Assembly: GCA_963832305.1 (NCBI GenBank)
Contig: CAWHTU010000025.1
Span: 85,862-149,861, forward strand
From: Roseiarcus sp963832305
GTDB taxonomy: Bacteria > Pseudomonadota > Alphaproteobacteria > Rhizobiales > Beijerinckiaceae
DNA: 64,000 nt
Direction: 5' to 3'
Translations under genes and position numbers: made by a program
The notes under the pieces: generated by a model
Told to the model about the DNA's origin: nothing
The model's input: the letters and a program-made list of their open reading frames with translations, nothing else
Database searches by the model: none
In this document: positions 43,845 through 53,393 of the stretch, in pieces
How positions within the stretch are numbered: position 1 is the stretch's first letter
Layout: each line of letters starts with the position of its first letter

Positions 43845-44090
43845 TTAGCTTTTGGGAGCAGCGGTCGCGGCGGGCGCAGGATGACCGTGGCGGTTGGCCC
43901 GTCTCTGATGGCGAGTGGTGCGCCGCCCTGCCCGCCGTTGCATCCCATGTGTCCCGGTGGCCTTAGCGGGCGCGGCGGCGGGAGCGGGAGCGGGAGCGGC
44001 CTGAGCCAGCTGCTCGGTTTGGGCGATAGCCGCGAGAGGCGCCAACACGATGATGGCGCCGAGGCCGATCGCGACAAATTTGTTCAGCAT
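43845..44090 (-). CDS. Small exported Ala/Pro-rich protein
   Basis: From an ATG at 44090, preceded by AGAGGAA, the product is 81 residues. A signal peptide (MLNKFVAIGLGAIIVLAPLAAIAQ) is followed by an Ala/Pro stretch and a basic His/Arg/Gln tail (GMQRRAGRRTTRHQRRANRHGHPAPA). Such low-complexity tails are found in small envelope-associated proteins of Rhizobiales. I cannot assign a function. Confidence 0.65.
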   Translation of the reverse strand: MLNKFVAIGLGAIIVLAPLAAIAQTEQLAQAAPAPAPAAAPAKATGTHGMQRRAGRRTTRHQRRANRHGHPAPAATAAPKS

Positions 44091-44782
44091 TGCAGTTCCT
44101 CTTGAATAGAGTTCTTCTCGACTCTTGTTTCTCGAACATTCCCAATCTGCGCTTGCCATGATGAATTGGAGATGAATGTCGATTTATCGCCCCCGGCGAC
44201 AAGTCCGGACCCAATATTGTCGCGGCGGACCGAGAGGCCGCCAGCAGTGCGCGAGGGCGCCGACCGGGGCTGATTTGCCGGCATAAGCCGCGTATCAAGG
44301 CGCCCTCGTTTGGCCCTCGAAGAGCTGCAGTGTCGGCGATGATTGGACAGAAGCGAATGCAAGCGCGTACTGAGAAACGGTCGAGTAATTGATGGGGCCT
44401 GACACCAAGTCTTGGATATCGGCAATTTAGCTCCTGAATAAAGTTCTACGCTGTCCAAGAAGCGATCAAAACGTCTTAGTCGAGACAGGAGCCGGCAGAG
44501 ACGCAAACAAGCGTTTTGCCCCGAAATAACCACAGCGGTTTCACAAACAATTGTGAACAGCGTCAGCAACACGCCTCCACATTTGTGCCAGTTGGCGCCG
44601 CTCCGCCGCGGGGCTACGTGACGGAGCGGTACCTTCCAGCCTTCAGCAAGCGGGGCTGTTAAAGCAAGATGAAATGCCGCATGGCGCTCGGCCGCATCAG
44701 GGCGCTGAAGGAAAGCCTTGGGGAGACGGAGGAATTGTCCGGGAGCGAATAGGATCAAGCTTGTCGCCGGAGACAACTTCTG
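44091..44782. other. 690-bp region upstream of the PhoB-type regulator
   Basis: I find no gene I can support. The leftward open frame that spans the whole stretch also covers phoB in antisense, which argues against it. The base composition is nearer 55 percent GC than in the neighbouring genes, so it may be old mobile or regulatory DNA. Confidence 0.35.
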
Positions 44783-45523
44783 ATGAACCGGACGAGCAGG
44801 GACATCGCCGATCTGGCCGTCGCCTCCGCGCCACGTGTTCTCATCGTTGAGGACGAGGCCGATCTGGCGTTGCTCATCGGCTATAGCCTCGAGGCGGAAG
44901 GCTACGTGGTCGATACCGTAGGCCGCGGCGATCAGGCTGAGTTGAGGCTCGACGAACTTGCGCCGGATCTGGTCATCCTCGACTGGATGCTGCCGGGCAT
45001 GTCGGGTATCGAGATCTGCCGCCGGCTCAGGGCCCGGGAAGCGACCCGCACCCTGCCGCTCATCATGGTTTCCGCCCGCGGCGAAGAGTCCGAGCGGGTG
45101 CGTGCGCTTGCGACCGGCGCCGACGACTATCTCGTGAAGCCCTTCTCGGTGCGGGAACTCACTGAGCGGGTGCGGGCGCTGCTGCGACGCAGCCGGCCGG
45201 AGCGCATCGCCGAGCGCCTCTACGCCGGCGACCTCGATCTGGATCGGGTCACCAGGATCGTTCGGCGCAACGACCGCGTCATTCACCTCGGACCGACCGA
45301 CTTCCGGTTGTTGGAATATTTGCTCGAACGGCCAGGCCGGGTGTTCTCGCGCGCGCAACTGCTCGATCTGGTTTGGCGGCGGTCGGCGGAAATCGACGAA
45401 CGCACGGTCGACGTGCACATCGGGCGTCTGCGCAAAAGGCTATCGAAAGGCCGCGAGCGCGACCCGATCCGCACCGTGCGCGGCGCAGGCTACGTCTTCG
45501 ACCAAAGCTTCGGCGTGAGCTAA
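44783..45523 (+). CDS. PhoB-like response regulator (OmpR family)
   Basis: The 246-residue product has a receiver domain (about residues 18-135) with the acidic pocket E23-D24-E25, phospho-acceptor D67 in VILDWMLPGMSG, the Thr/Ser in MVSARG and the Lys in YLVKPFS. The DNA-binding wing is at about 150-240 (LGPTDFRLLEYLLERPGRVFSRAQLLDLVW...DERTVDVHIGRLRKRL). The ILDWMLPG..G.E.CR.LR pattern is PhoB-like. No sensor kinase is next to it, so it is an orphan regulator here. Confidence 0.93.
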   Translation: MNRTSRDIADLAVASAPRVLIVEDEADLALLIGYSLEAEGYVVDTVGRGDQAELRLDELAPDLVILDWMLPGMSGIEICRRLRAREATRTLPLIMVSARGEESERVRALATGADDYLVKPFSVRELTERVRALLRRSRPERIAERLYAGDLDLDRVTRIVRRNDRVIHLGPTDFRLLEYLLERPGRVFSRAQLLDLVWRRSAEIDERTVDVHIGRLRKRLSKGRERDPIRTVRGAGYVFDQSFGVS

Positions 45524-45619
45524 GGCGCCACGGTCGGACTTGCGCCGGACGGCCGGCGTCTCGGTCTGGACTCCAAGTTCGCGCGTTGCGGCTACCATCG
45601 ATGCGACGTAGAACGGCGC

Positions 45620-46918
45620 ATGGTCCATAGAGCGGGAAGCGCCGATCTGCCGCTCCATGGCGGACACGTGCCCTTGTGGCTGGCGGATCGCATGACCCGC
45701 CTCGGCGCGGTCATAGCCGAGGCCATCGTGCATCACTACGGCCGCGACGAGTTCCTTCGCCGCCTTGCCCATCCGTTTTGGTTTCAGTCTTTCGGCTCGG
45801 TCATGGGCATGGACTGGCACTCGTCCGGGATCACGACAAGTGTCATCGGAGCCCTGAAACGCGGTCTTCAGCCGCTGGCGGCCGAACTCGGCGTCCATGT
45901 CTGCGGCGGCCGCGGCAAACATTCGCGCAATACACCCGACGAACTGGTTGCGATCGGGGAGCGAGTGGGGTTCGATGGATCGGCGCTCGCGAGTCTCAGC
46001 CGATTGGTCGCGAAGGTTGATAGCGCCGCCGTGCAGGATGGCTTCGACCTCTATCTGCACGGCTTCATCGTAACCGATGATGCCCGCTGGGCGGTGGTCC
46101 AGCAAGGCATGAACGACGCCAGCCGCACGGCTCGCCGCTATCACTGGCTGAGCGAAGGATTGAAGAGTTTCGTCGATGAGCCGCACGCGGCGATTGAAGG
46201 AATCCATCAGGGCGAAATCGTCAACCTGACCGATCGCCGGGCGGACAGCTCCCGCCGAGGTCAGCTCGAACTGTTGCAGTCCTTGGGTCCGGACCGCGTC
46301 GCGCACGAACTCGCCCTGATCGAGACCAAACCTCGGAAGGCGACATCGAGCTCCGATCCGCGCCAGCTTTCTCTGCCGCATCTCGTCATGCCCGCTCATC
46401 ACGACGTTCGCGCGGCCGATGTGCTGGCGCCACGCCTTCACGCGAGCCTCACCGCCGCCGCGAATCGAGGACCGGCGGACTTCAGTGAATTGCTTCTCGT
46501 GCCAGGCGTCGGCGCGCGCACCGTGCGCGCGCTGGCGATGGTGGCTGAGGTGGTTCACGGCGCGCCTTTTCGCTTCGCCGATCCTGCCCGCTTCTCGTTC
46601 GCGCATGGCGGAAAGGACCGGCATCCTTTCCCGGTGCCGCTCAGGGTTTATGACGAGACGATCAAAGTCATGAAGGCCGCGGTGCAAAACGCCAAGCTCG
46701 GACGAGACGAGATGCTCGCCGCGGTCAAGCGGCTCGACGACGAGGCCCGCCGGGTCGAGAGAAGCGCGATCGGACCGCCGCTCACCGATCTGATCGCCGA
46801 AGAGCGGCGGCTCTCGCATTCCTTTTCCGGCCGCAGCGTGTTTGGCTGGGAGCGAGCGCCGGAAGCGGCCCTGACACAGCCCGAGCCCGTTGCGCGTCGG
46901 CAAGGCAGCCGACCTTAG
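45620..46918 (+). CDS. DUF763 domain protein
   Basis: The 432-residue product matches DUF763: the opening RAGSADLPLHGGHVPLWLADRMTRLGAVIAEAIVHHYGRDEFLRRLAHPFWFQSFGSVMGMDWHSSGITTSVIGALKRGL is the family signature. The second part includes RQLSLPHLVMPAHHDVRAADVL and a helix-hairpin-helix-like LLLVPGVGARTVRALAMVAEVVHGAP that suggests DNA binding. Members are sporadic in bacteria and common in thermophiles and archaea, and their function is unknown. It lies about 100 bp after the PhoB-type gene on the same strand. Confidence 0.9.
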   Translation: MVHRAGSADLPLHGGHVPLWLADRMTRLGAVIAEAIVHHYGRDEFLRRLAHPFWFQSFGSVMGMDWHSSGITTSVIGALKRGLQPLAAELGVHVCGGRGKHSRNTPDELVAIGERVGFDGSALASLSRLVAKVDSAAVQDGFDLYLHGFIVTDDARWAVVQQGMNDASRTARRYHWLSEGLKSFVDEPHAAIEGIHQGEIVNLTDRRADSSRRGQLELLQSLGPDRVAHELALIETKPRKATSSSDPRQLSLPHLVMPAHHDVRAADVLAPRLHASLTAAANRGPADFSELLLVPGVGARTVRALAMVAEVVHGAPFRFADPARFSFAHGGKDRHPFPVPLRVYDETIKVMKAAVQNAKLGRDEMLAAVKRLDDEARRVERSAIGPPLTDLIAEERRLSHSFSGRSVFGWERAPEAALTQPEPVARRQGSRP

Positions 46919-47112
46919 GTTGACTGCGTCGCCGCTGGGTATTCATACCCATTGCGGCCGCGTTGGTCCCACGGCATCGTCTTCAAGGTCGCGCCTCGGC
47001 CCCGGCGGCTCGCACACGAGCGCGCGTCTGGCCCCGCGCTGATTCGCCTTGGCGCGGGGCCTCTGCTTCCGTCCCCCGCTATAACTTGACGCCTCCTGGC
47101 TTTGAGCCGCTG

Positions 47113-48720
47113 CTACAAGACAGCGGCGGGAAGTGGCTTATTGCCCAGAATGACGTCCGATGCCTTCTCCGCCACCATGATCGTCGGCGCATTTGTGTTG
47201 CAGGAGGGGACGAAGGGCATCACGGATGCATCGACAACTCTGAGACGGTCGATCCCGCGAAGTTTGAGATCGGGCGTCACAACCGCCTCCGGCCCGGTCC
47301 CCATCGCGCACGTGCCGGCCGGATGATGGTCCGTCTTGCAGGACCGATAGGCGTACTGAGCGAGCTCCTCGTCGGTATCTAGATTGTCGCCCGGCAGCCG
47401 CTCGGCGAGGACAAATGGCTTTAGCGCCGGTTGGCGCAAAATCTCGCGCGCAAGCCTCAAGCCCGTCAAAGCGCACATGCGATCGTATGGGTCCGCCCAA
47501 TAGTTCGGGTCGATCAGCGGGGCGGCTTTTGGATCGGCGCTCGCGAGCCGAACCGTCCCGCGCGACCGGGGACGAAGGAAGGCGGAGTTGAGGGTGACAC
47601 CGGGGTTTTTCATCTGTTCAACGCCCGCTTCGATTCCCGATCCCAGTCCGAGATGGAACTGGATGTCCGGGGAGCGGGCTTCCTTGTCCGCATACCAGAA
47701 CCCGCCAGTTTCAAAGAGCGTGGAGGTCACCGGCCCCGTCTTGAAAAGGAGATACTGGATACCCGCCCAGACGGTGCGATGCGGCTGGGCGACCCGGTCG
47801 TAAGTGTGATCGCCGGTGCATTCCGAGATCGCATAAAGATCGAGATGGTCCTGCATGTTGCTTCCCACGCCCGGAAGGTCGTGGACAACGGTCACCCCTG
47901 CGGCCTTCAGCGCGTCGGCGGGGCCGATCCCGGAAAGCTGCAGCAAGCGCGGCGAACCAATCGCGCCGCAACTCACGATCACTTCTCGGTCCGCGCGCAG
48001 GCTCTCCGTTCCATTTGCTTGCGCGATCGTGGCGCCGACGGCGCGGCCGTTCTCGATCTCGATCTTCAGCGTTTGCGCATGCAAACGCACGGTCAGGTTC
48101 TTGCGGTCTCTCGCCGGCCTCAGGAACGCGTTCGACGCGGACGACCGCTGTGCGTTCCGGGTCGAAAGTTGATAGTGGCCGATGCCATCTTGGATCGCGC
48201 CGTTGAAATCATCGTTGAACGGGATACCGGCCTCCTGAGCCGCCCGCAGGAAGGCGAAACTGATCGGCAAGGGATTGATGGGATAGGAGACGCCCAATGG
48301 CCCGCCGTAGCCATGGTACGCGTTGACGAGGCGCTGGTTGTCCTCGCTGCGAATGAAATACGGCAGCACTTCACGGTAGCTCCAGCCTTTGCAGCCAGCC
48401 TCGCCTACCCAGGCGTCGTAATCCTTGGCGTTGCCGCGTGTGTAGAGCTGCGCGTTGATCGTGGAGCCGCCGCCGATGACCTTGGCTTGCGTGTACCGGA
48501 TGACTCGACCGTTGAGATGTTTTTGCGGGACCGTGCTCCAGCCCCAGCTTGCCACACCCTTGGTCATCTTCGCGAAGCCCGCCGGCATAGCGAACAGCGG
48601 ATTCCAATCTCCCCCTCCGGCTTCCAGCAGCAGGACCTTCGTTGTTGGGTCGGAGCTCAGGCGATTCGCCAAAACGCAACCCGCGGGACCTCCGCCGATG
48701 ATGATGAAGTCGTAGGCCAT
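47113..48720 (-). CDS. GMC family oxidoreductase (choline dehydrogenase-like)
   Basis: The 535-residue flavoenzyme begins with the FAD motif FIIIGGGPAGCVLANRLS at residues 4-21. The GMC signatures VIGGGSTINAQLYTRGNAKDYDAW and GAIGSPRLLQLSGIGPADAL follow. The C-terminal catalytic block HHPAGTCAMGTGPEAVVTPDLKLRGIDRLRVVDASVMPFVPSCNTNAPTIMVAEKASDVIL has the usual His-Asn pair. It is the last gene of the catabolic array, starting 10 bases after the second GMC gene. The alcohol or polyol substrate is unknown. Confidence 0.93.
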   Translation of the reverse strand: MAYDFIIIGGGPAGCVLANRLSSDPTTKVLLLEAGGGDWNPLFAMPAGFAKMTKGVASWGWSTVPQKHLNGRVIRYTQAKVIGGGSTINAQLYTRGNAKDYDAWVGEAGCKGWSYREVLPYFIRSEDNQRLVNAYHGYGGPLGVSYPINPLPISFAFLRAAQEAGIPFNDDFNGAIQDGIGHYQLSTRNAQRSSASNAFLRPARDRKNLTVRLHAQTLKIEIENGRAVGATIAQANGTESLRADREVIVSCGAIGSPRLLQLSGIGPADALKAAGVTVVHDLPGVGSNMQDHLDLYAISECTGDHTYDRVAQPHRTVWAGIQYLLFKTGPVTSTLFETGGFWYADKEARSPDIQFHLGLGSGIEAGVEQMKNPGVTLNSAFLRPRSRGTVRLASADPKAAPLIDPNYWADPYDRMCALTGLRLAREILRQPALKPFVLAERLPGDNLDTDEELAQYAYRSCKTDHHPAGTCAMGTGPEAVVTPDLKLRGIDRLRVVDASVMPFVPSCNTNAPTIMVAEKASDVILGNKPLPAAVL

Positions 48721-48730
48721 CGTTCGTTTC

Positions 48731-50236
48731 CTAAATTCGTCCGAGATCTTTCTTCGCGATATGATCCGCGACGCGAAGCGCCTGCGCGGCGATTGTTAGC
48801 GACGGATTGACCGCGGCGGATGTCGGCAAGAAGGAGGCGTCGACGACGAACAGGTTCGGATGGTCCCAGGCGCGGCAGAAGGGATCGAGCGGCGAGGTCG
48901 CGGGGTCGGCGCCGATGCGAACGGTCCCGCACTGATGCGAGGGCGTCCGGCGGTCGAAGGGTCGCGAGAGGACAATGGGATACCCCGCCGCGCGCAAACG
49001 TTCTTTGAAAGCGTCGACGAGCAGCTCGTGTGTGGTCCAATTGCTCCGCTTCCAGTCCAGGCGGATCTGCCCGCCATCGACCGTGACCCGGCTTTCCGGA
49101 TTCGGAAGGTCCTCGCTCATCGCGTACCAGTCCACGGAGCGCCTGCTTATCGGACCGAGGGCCCATTCCGGGGCCAGGCGGATGCTGGACTTGAGGATGG
49201 GGGCGGTGACGCGTCCGAGGAGCTGGATGTTGCCGAGCGGCGGCCCGCCGTGTCCGTCATCGAGATAAAAATCATTGAGGCCGAGAGTTTTTTGATAAAC
49301 CAAGTCGTTGACAACGCGAGGATCGATCGCCACCACCGCAGAGGCGTTGTGGTTCATGAAATGCCGGCCGACCGCGCCGGAACGATTTGCGAGGCCGCTC
49401 TTCCCCGATTGGAGCAGCAACGCGGCTGAATTGACGGCGCCCGCGGCAAGTACGACGAGTTTCGCCGCGATGATGCTGCGCGCTCCATGTCGCAAGACTT
49501 CGAGTCCGGCGATCCGCCTGCCGTCGGGCCCCACGATCAGCCGTTCGACACGGGCATTGGTGCGAAGCTCGACGTTCGGGTGCGCCAGCGCTTCTTCGAC
49601 GCCGCAGCTCTCTGCATCCATCTTGCCGTGCCCGGCGTCTGGAAATGCATCCCACGGCGTCTTCGCGCGTCGCAGCCATCTCTCAATGTCGATGCCGAGC
49701 GGCAGCGGAAACGGGGTGAGACCCGCGCCCTTCAAGCGTTCGCGGACTCTTGCGATCGCTGGTTCATCCGGCACGGGGCCAAATGGATAGGGCTTCGAAT
49801 GTCGCGGCTCGGTGCGATCGAAGCCCAACGCGCCGCGGACCCGATAGAGCTTTTCCGCGGCAGTATACCACGGCTCCAGCTCTTCATAGGAGAACGGCCA
49901 ACCGGGCGTCGTTCCACCCCGATGAACGATTGGCTCGAAGTCTTGCGCTCGATAGCGGGCAAGCACCGCTCCGTACAATTTCGTATTGCCGCCGACGTAA
50001 TAGTAGTTGCCGGGATTGAACGGCCGTCCGGCGTCATCGAGCCAGGATTCCTGGGGCCTGAATTTCCCCTGCTGGAAAATCGCTCGCGGGTCGCGAACGG
50101 CGTCGCTGTCCGTGAGCCGCTCGCCACGCTCGAGAATGAGGATCCGCGCCCCGGAGGGCGCGAGGCCGGCAGCGAATGTCGCGCCCCCCATTCCGGAACC
50201 GACGACCAGGATGTCTACTTCTTCCCGGCCTGGCAT
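48731..50236 (-). CDS. GMC family oxidoreductase (sugar dehydrogenase-like)
   Basis: The 501-residue product starts VDILVVGSGMGGATFAAGLAPSGARILILERGE, a FAD-binding start of the sugar/gluconate-dehydrogenase branch of GMC enzymes. YVGGNTKLYGAVLARYRAQDFEPI, VLAAGAVNSAALLLQS and the C-terminal HQCGTVRIGADPATSPLDPFCRAWDHPNLFVVDASFLPTSAAVNPSLTIAAQALRVADHI are typical, with the conserved His and Asn. No twin-arginine signal is seen, so it appears cytoplasmic. It is coupled to the ABC ATPase gene (74 bp). Confidence 0.92.
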   Translation of the reverse strand: MPGREEVDILVVGSGMGGATFAAGLAPSGARILILERGERLTDSDAVRDPRAIFQQGKFRPQESWLDDAGRPFNPGNYYYVGGNTKLYGAVLARYRAQDFEPIVHRGGTTPGWPFSYEELEPWYTAAEKLYRVRGALGFDRTEPRHSKPYPFGPVPDEPAIARVRERLKGAGLTPFPLPLGIDIERWLRRAKTPWDAFPDAGHGKMDAESCGVEEALAHPNVELRTNARVERLIVGPDGRRIAGLEVLRHGARSIIAAKLVVLAAGAVNSAALLLQSGKSGLANRSGAVGRHFMNHNASAVVAIDPRVVNDLVYQKTLGLNDFYLDDGHGGPPLGNIQLLGRVTAPILKSSIRLAPEWALGPISRRSVDWYAMSEDLPNPESRVTVDGGQIRLDWKRSNWTTHELLVDAFKERLRAAGYPIVLSRPFDRRTPSHQCGTVRIGADPATSPLDPFCRAWDHPNLFVVDASFLPTSAAVNPSLTIAAQALRVADHIAKKDLGRI

Positions 50237-50310
50237 CAGATCCTCTCTCGGCGTCGGCTCCTGGGCGCGTGCGGACGCCGGGCGCCGGCGCCCCGTTCGC
50301 GTCGGCCGGG

Positions 50311-51423
50311 TCAGATTCGTCGGGTCGTTTCGGGATCGAACAGCACCGCCTTGTCGAGGTTGAACGCGAACGCATGGCGCTCCCCGACGCGAACGTCCGC
50401 GTCCGCGCGCATGCGCGCCGTCACTTCCTTGCCGGCAATATGGGTGACAACGAAAGTGTCCGAGCCCGCCGGTTCGACGATCTCGACATTGGCGTCGAAC
50501 GTCGCGACCGACTTCGCGTTGCGGTCGACGCTTTCCCGGTCGTTCACCGCTTCCGGCCGAATGCCGAAGATCACTTTGCGGCCGTCGGCAAGCTTGCTCG
50601 TATCCGCGCCCAACGGCGCAGGAACCACGATCGGCTCGTGATCCTTGCGCTCGAGCACGACCCTGGGCGCGCCATCTGCGCGGGCGACGCGGCCATCGAG
50701 CAGGTTCATCGCCGGAGACCCCATGAAGTCGGCCACGAACAGGTTCGCGGGCGTATTATAGATCTCGCTGGGCGTGCCGACCTGCTGAAGCTCGCCGTCC
50801 TTCAAGACGGCGATGCGGGTGGCAAGAGTCATCGCCTCGATCTGGTCATGCGTTACATAGACGATCGTCGCGCCGGTCTGCTGATGAAGCCGCTTGATCT
50901 CCACCCTCATGTCGACGCGCAGTTTGGCGTCAAGGTTGGATAAAGGCTCATCGAATAGAAACACGCGCGGCTGACGCACTAGCGCGCGACCCATCGCGAC
51001 GCGCTGTCGCTGGCCGCCGGAGAGTTGACTCGGACGCCGCGAGAGCAGGTGCTCGATCTTCAGCGTCTTCGCGACATCGGCCACCGCCTTGTCGCGCTGC
51101 GGCTTTGGCACGCCGCGCATCTCCATGCCGAAGGCGATGTTCTGCGCCACCGACATGTTGGGATAGAGCGCGTACGACTGGAAGACCATTGCGATGTCGC
51201 GCTTCGACGGGTGAAGATCGTTGATCCGATCGCCCTCGATGCGAATCTCGCCCGAGCTGATCGATTCGAGCCCAGCGATCGTGTTGAGCAAAGTCGACTT
51301 GCCGCAGCCGGACGGGCCTACCAGCACCAGGAAGCCGCCCTTGTCGAGCGTAAGGTCGATGCCTTTGAGGATTTCCAGCGCTCCGAAGCGCTTGCGCAGA
51401 GCGCTGATCTCGAGGAAACCCAT
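50311..51423 (-). CDS. Sugar ABC transporter ATP-binding protein (UgpC/MsmK type)
   Basis: The 370-residue ATPase has Walker A GPSGCGKSTLL, Q-loop, signature LSGGQRQRVAMGRALVRQP, Walker B VFLFDEPLSNLDAKLR and switch His in VTHDQIEAMTLATRIAVLKDGELQQ. The C-terminal regulatory OB-fold (about 245-365) is typical of the carbohydrate uptake CUT1 class. It energises import of the substrate bound by the binding protein at 53394-54659. It starts three bases after the end of the second permease. Confidence 0.95.
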   Translation of the reverse strand: MGFLEISALRKRFGALEILKGIDLTLDKGGFLVLVGPSGCGKSTLLNTIAGLESISSGEIRIEGDRINDLHPSKRDIAMVFQSYALYPNMSVAQNIAFGMEMRGVPKPQRDKAVADVAKTLKIEHLLSRRPSQLSGGQRQRVAMGRALVRQPRVFLFDEPLSNLDAKLRVDMRVEIKRLHQQTGATIVYVTHDQIEAMTLATRIAVLKDGELQQVGTPSEIYNTPANLFVADFMGSPAMNLLDGRVARADGAPRVVLERKDHEPIVVPAPLGADTSKLADGRKVIFGIRPEAVNDRESVDRNAKSVATFDANVEIVEPAGSDTFVVTHIAGKEVTARMRADADVRVGERHAFAFNLDKAVLFDPETTRRI

Positions 51424-51426
51424 GGC

Positions 51427-52374
51427 TCAACCTTTCACGGCGCCCGCCATCAGGCCGCGCACGAAGTACCGGCCGGCGACGATGTAGACCAGGAGAGTGG
51501 GAGCCGCTGCGATGATCGCCGCGGCCATATTGACGTTGTATTCAACGATCCCGGTCGATGTGTTGACCAGATTGTTGAGTGCGACGGTCATCGGCGACTG
51601 ATCGCCCGCCGCAAAGGTCGACCCGAACAGAAAGTCGTTCCAGATATTGGTAAACTGGTAGATGACCGTCACGATAAAGATCGGCGCGGAATTCGGTAGC
51701 AAGATGCGGCGGAATATCTGAAAAAAGCTCGCGCCGTCGATCATCGCCGCCTTCACGAGTTCGGTCGGGAACGCCTCGTAGTAGTTGCGAAAGAAGAGGG
51801 TGGTGAAGCCGAGGCCGTAGATGACGTGGACGATGACGAGATTGACCGTCGGGTTGCCAAAGCCAAACGACATCCCGGTCAGATCAATCAGCTGATTGCC
51901 GATGCGGCCAAGCTCGCCGAGAATGACCGCCATCGGAATGATGACCGACTGGAACGGGATGAAGCAGGCGAACAACATCATGCCGAAGACGAGCTTGTGA
52001 CCGGGAAAACGCCACTTGGTCAGCACGTAGCCGTTCAGCGCCCCGAGCAGAGTCGAGATCAGCACTGCTGGGACGACCATCTTGATCGAGTTCCAGAAGT
52101 ACCCCTTGATGCCCGCCGTCTCGGATACCCCGATGCGCGCTTCGCCCCACGCCTGCACCCACGGATCGAACGTCGGGCGATGGGGCGGCGCGAACATGTT
52201 GCCGCCGGTCACCTCGTCGAGCGGCTTCAGCGAGGTCATCACCATGACGACGAGCGGCACGATGTAGATCAGCGCGAAGAAGGCGAGGAGCCCATAGACG
52301 ACGACGCGCGTCGTCACGGAATGCCGCGTCGGCTCGCGAGCAGGGGTCGAAAGGACGAGATCAGCAGCGCTCAT
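51427..52374 (-). CDS. Carbohydrate ABC transporter permease (MalG/GtsC type)
   Basis: The ATG at 52374 gives 315 residues with six helices. The cytoplasmic EAA loop reads FPTELVKAAMIDGASFFQIFRRILLPNSAPIFIV, the ATPase contact typical of MalG-like CUT1 permeases. Its ATG overlaps the stop of the other permease by four bases. It forms the channel with that permease. Confidence 0.94.
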   Translation of the reverse strand: MSAADLVLSTPAREPTRHSVTTRVVVYGLLAFFALIYIVPLVVMVMTSLKPLDEVTGGNMFAPPHRPTFDPWVQAWGEARIGVSETAGIKGYFWNSIKMVVPAVLISTLLGALNGYVLTKWRFPGHKLVFGMMLFACFIPFQSVIIPMAVILGELGRIGNQLIDLTGMSFGFGNPTVNLVIVHVIYGLGFTTLFFRNYYEAFPTELVKAAMIDGASFFQIFRRILLPNSAPIFIVTVIYQFTNIWNDFLFGSTFAAGDQSPMTVALNNLVNTSTGIVEYNVNMAAAIIAAAPTLLVYIVAGRYFVRGLMAGAVKG

Positions 52375-53318
52375 TGATGTTTCTCGCGCAGCTCGGAATA
52401 GAGATAGGGAATCATGATCGCGGCGATGGTCATCAGCATGATGACTGCGCTGGTCGAGCCGACGGCCATCTGATTGCGGGTGAAGGTGTAGGAATACATG
52501 AAGGTCGACGGCAGCTCCGCCGCTCCGCCCGGGTTCTTGCCGGTCACCGAGAGCACCAGATCGTATGACTTGATCGCCATATGGGCGAGCACGATGATGG
52601 CGGAAAGGAAAACCGGTCGCATGATCGGCAGCACGATGCGCCAATAGGTGGCGAACGCGGAGGCGCCGTCGATCTGCGCCGCTTTCAGGATTTCGCCGTC
52701 AATGCCGCGGAGGCCGGCGAGGAACATCGCCATCACGAACCCGGAAGTCTGCCAGATGCCGGCGATGGCGACGCAGTAGATCATCATCCGCGGATTGACG
52801 ACCCAATCGAATTTGAAGCTCGCCCAGCCCCAGTCATGCACCGCCTTCTCGAGCCCGATGCCCGGATCGAGAAAGAGCTTCCAGGCGGTGCCGGTGACAA
52901 TGAACGACAGCGCCAGCGGATAAAGATAGATCGGGCGCAGGATCCCCTCGCCGCGAATCTTCTGATCAAGAAGGATCGCCAGAGTCAGACCCAGGATCAG
53001 GCAGAAGACGACATACAGTCCGCCGAACAGGCCCATGTTGACGATTGCCGTATACCAGCTCGACGGCGGGTCGGTTTCGAAGGTCCAATTCCAGAGCTTC
53101 TGATAGTTGGCGAGGCCGATGAGCTTGGTCGACGTGAAGCCCTTTGAATTGGTGAAGGAGAGAAAGAGCGTCCAGAGATTGAATCCGTAGACGAATATCA
53201 GCACGAGCAGGAAGGACGGCGCGAGCACCAGTTTCGGCAGGATGTCCTGGAACCGCCCACGGAGCGACCAGGCCCGCATGCCGGTCGATACGGCGAGTGG
53301 CGCAACAGTCGTGGTCAT
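52371..53318 (-). CDS. Carbohydrate ABC transporter permease (MalF/GtsB type)
   Basis: The 315-residue product has six helices, with the EAA loop LRGIDGEILKAAQIDGASAFATYWRIVLPIMRPVFLSAI. The N-terminal part (LVLAPSFLLVLIFVYGFNLWTLFLSFTNSKG) is typical of MalF-like partners. It lies 75 bp downstream of the binding-protein gene, with a strong hairpin between them. Confidence 0.94.
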   Translation of the reverse strand: MTTTVAPLAVSTGMRAWSLRGRFQDILPKLVLAPSFLLVLIFVYGFNLWTLFLSFTNSKGFTSTKLIGLANYQKLWNWTFETDPPSSWYTAIVNMGLFGGLYVVFCLILGLTLAILLDQKIRGEGILRPIYLYPLALSFIVTGTAWKLFLDPGIGLEKAVHDWGWASFKFDWVVNPRMMIYCVAIAGIWQTSGFVMAMFLAGLRGIDGEILKAAQIDGASAFATYWRIVLPIMRPVFLSAIIVLAHMAIKSYDLVLSVTGKNPGGAAELPSTFMYSYTFTRNQMAVGSTSAVIMLMTIAAIMIPYLYSELREKHQ

Positions 53319-53359
53319 CGTTGGTCCCCGAAATCCTGGCCTGATCCTGCAGATGAAAA

Positions 53360-53387
53360 CGCCTCCCCCGCCCGGACGGGGGAGGCG
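53360..53387 (-). terminator. Strong GC hairpin between binding-protein and permease genes
   Basis: CGCCTCCCCC (53360-53369) pairs with GGGGGAGGCG (53378-53387) around a short loop. It lies just after the binding-protein stop. Such hairpins commonly stabilise the upstream mRNA and lower read-through, giving more binding protein than permease. There is no T-tract on the minus strand, so it is likely a partial terminator or 3' stabiliser. Confidence 0.65.
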
Positions 53388-53393
53388 ATCGCG

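Noticed and set aside
44084..45418. A 444-residue open frame on the minus strand
   Set aside because: It is antisense to the PhoB-type gene over much of its length and shows no domain. High GC makes long antisense frames common here.
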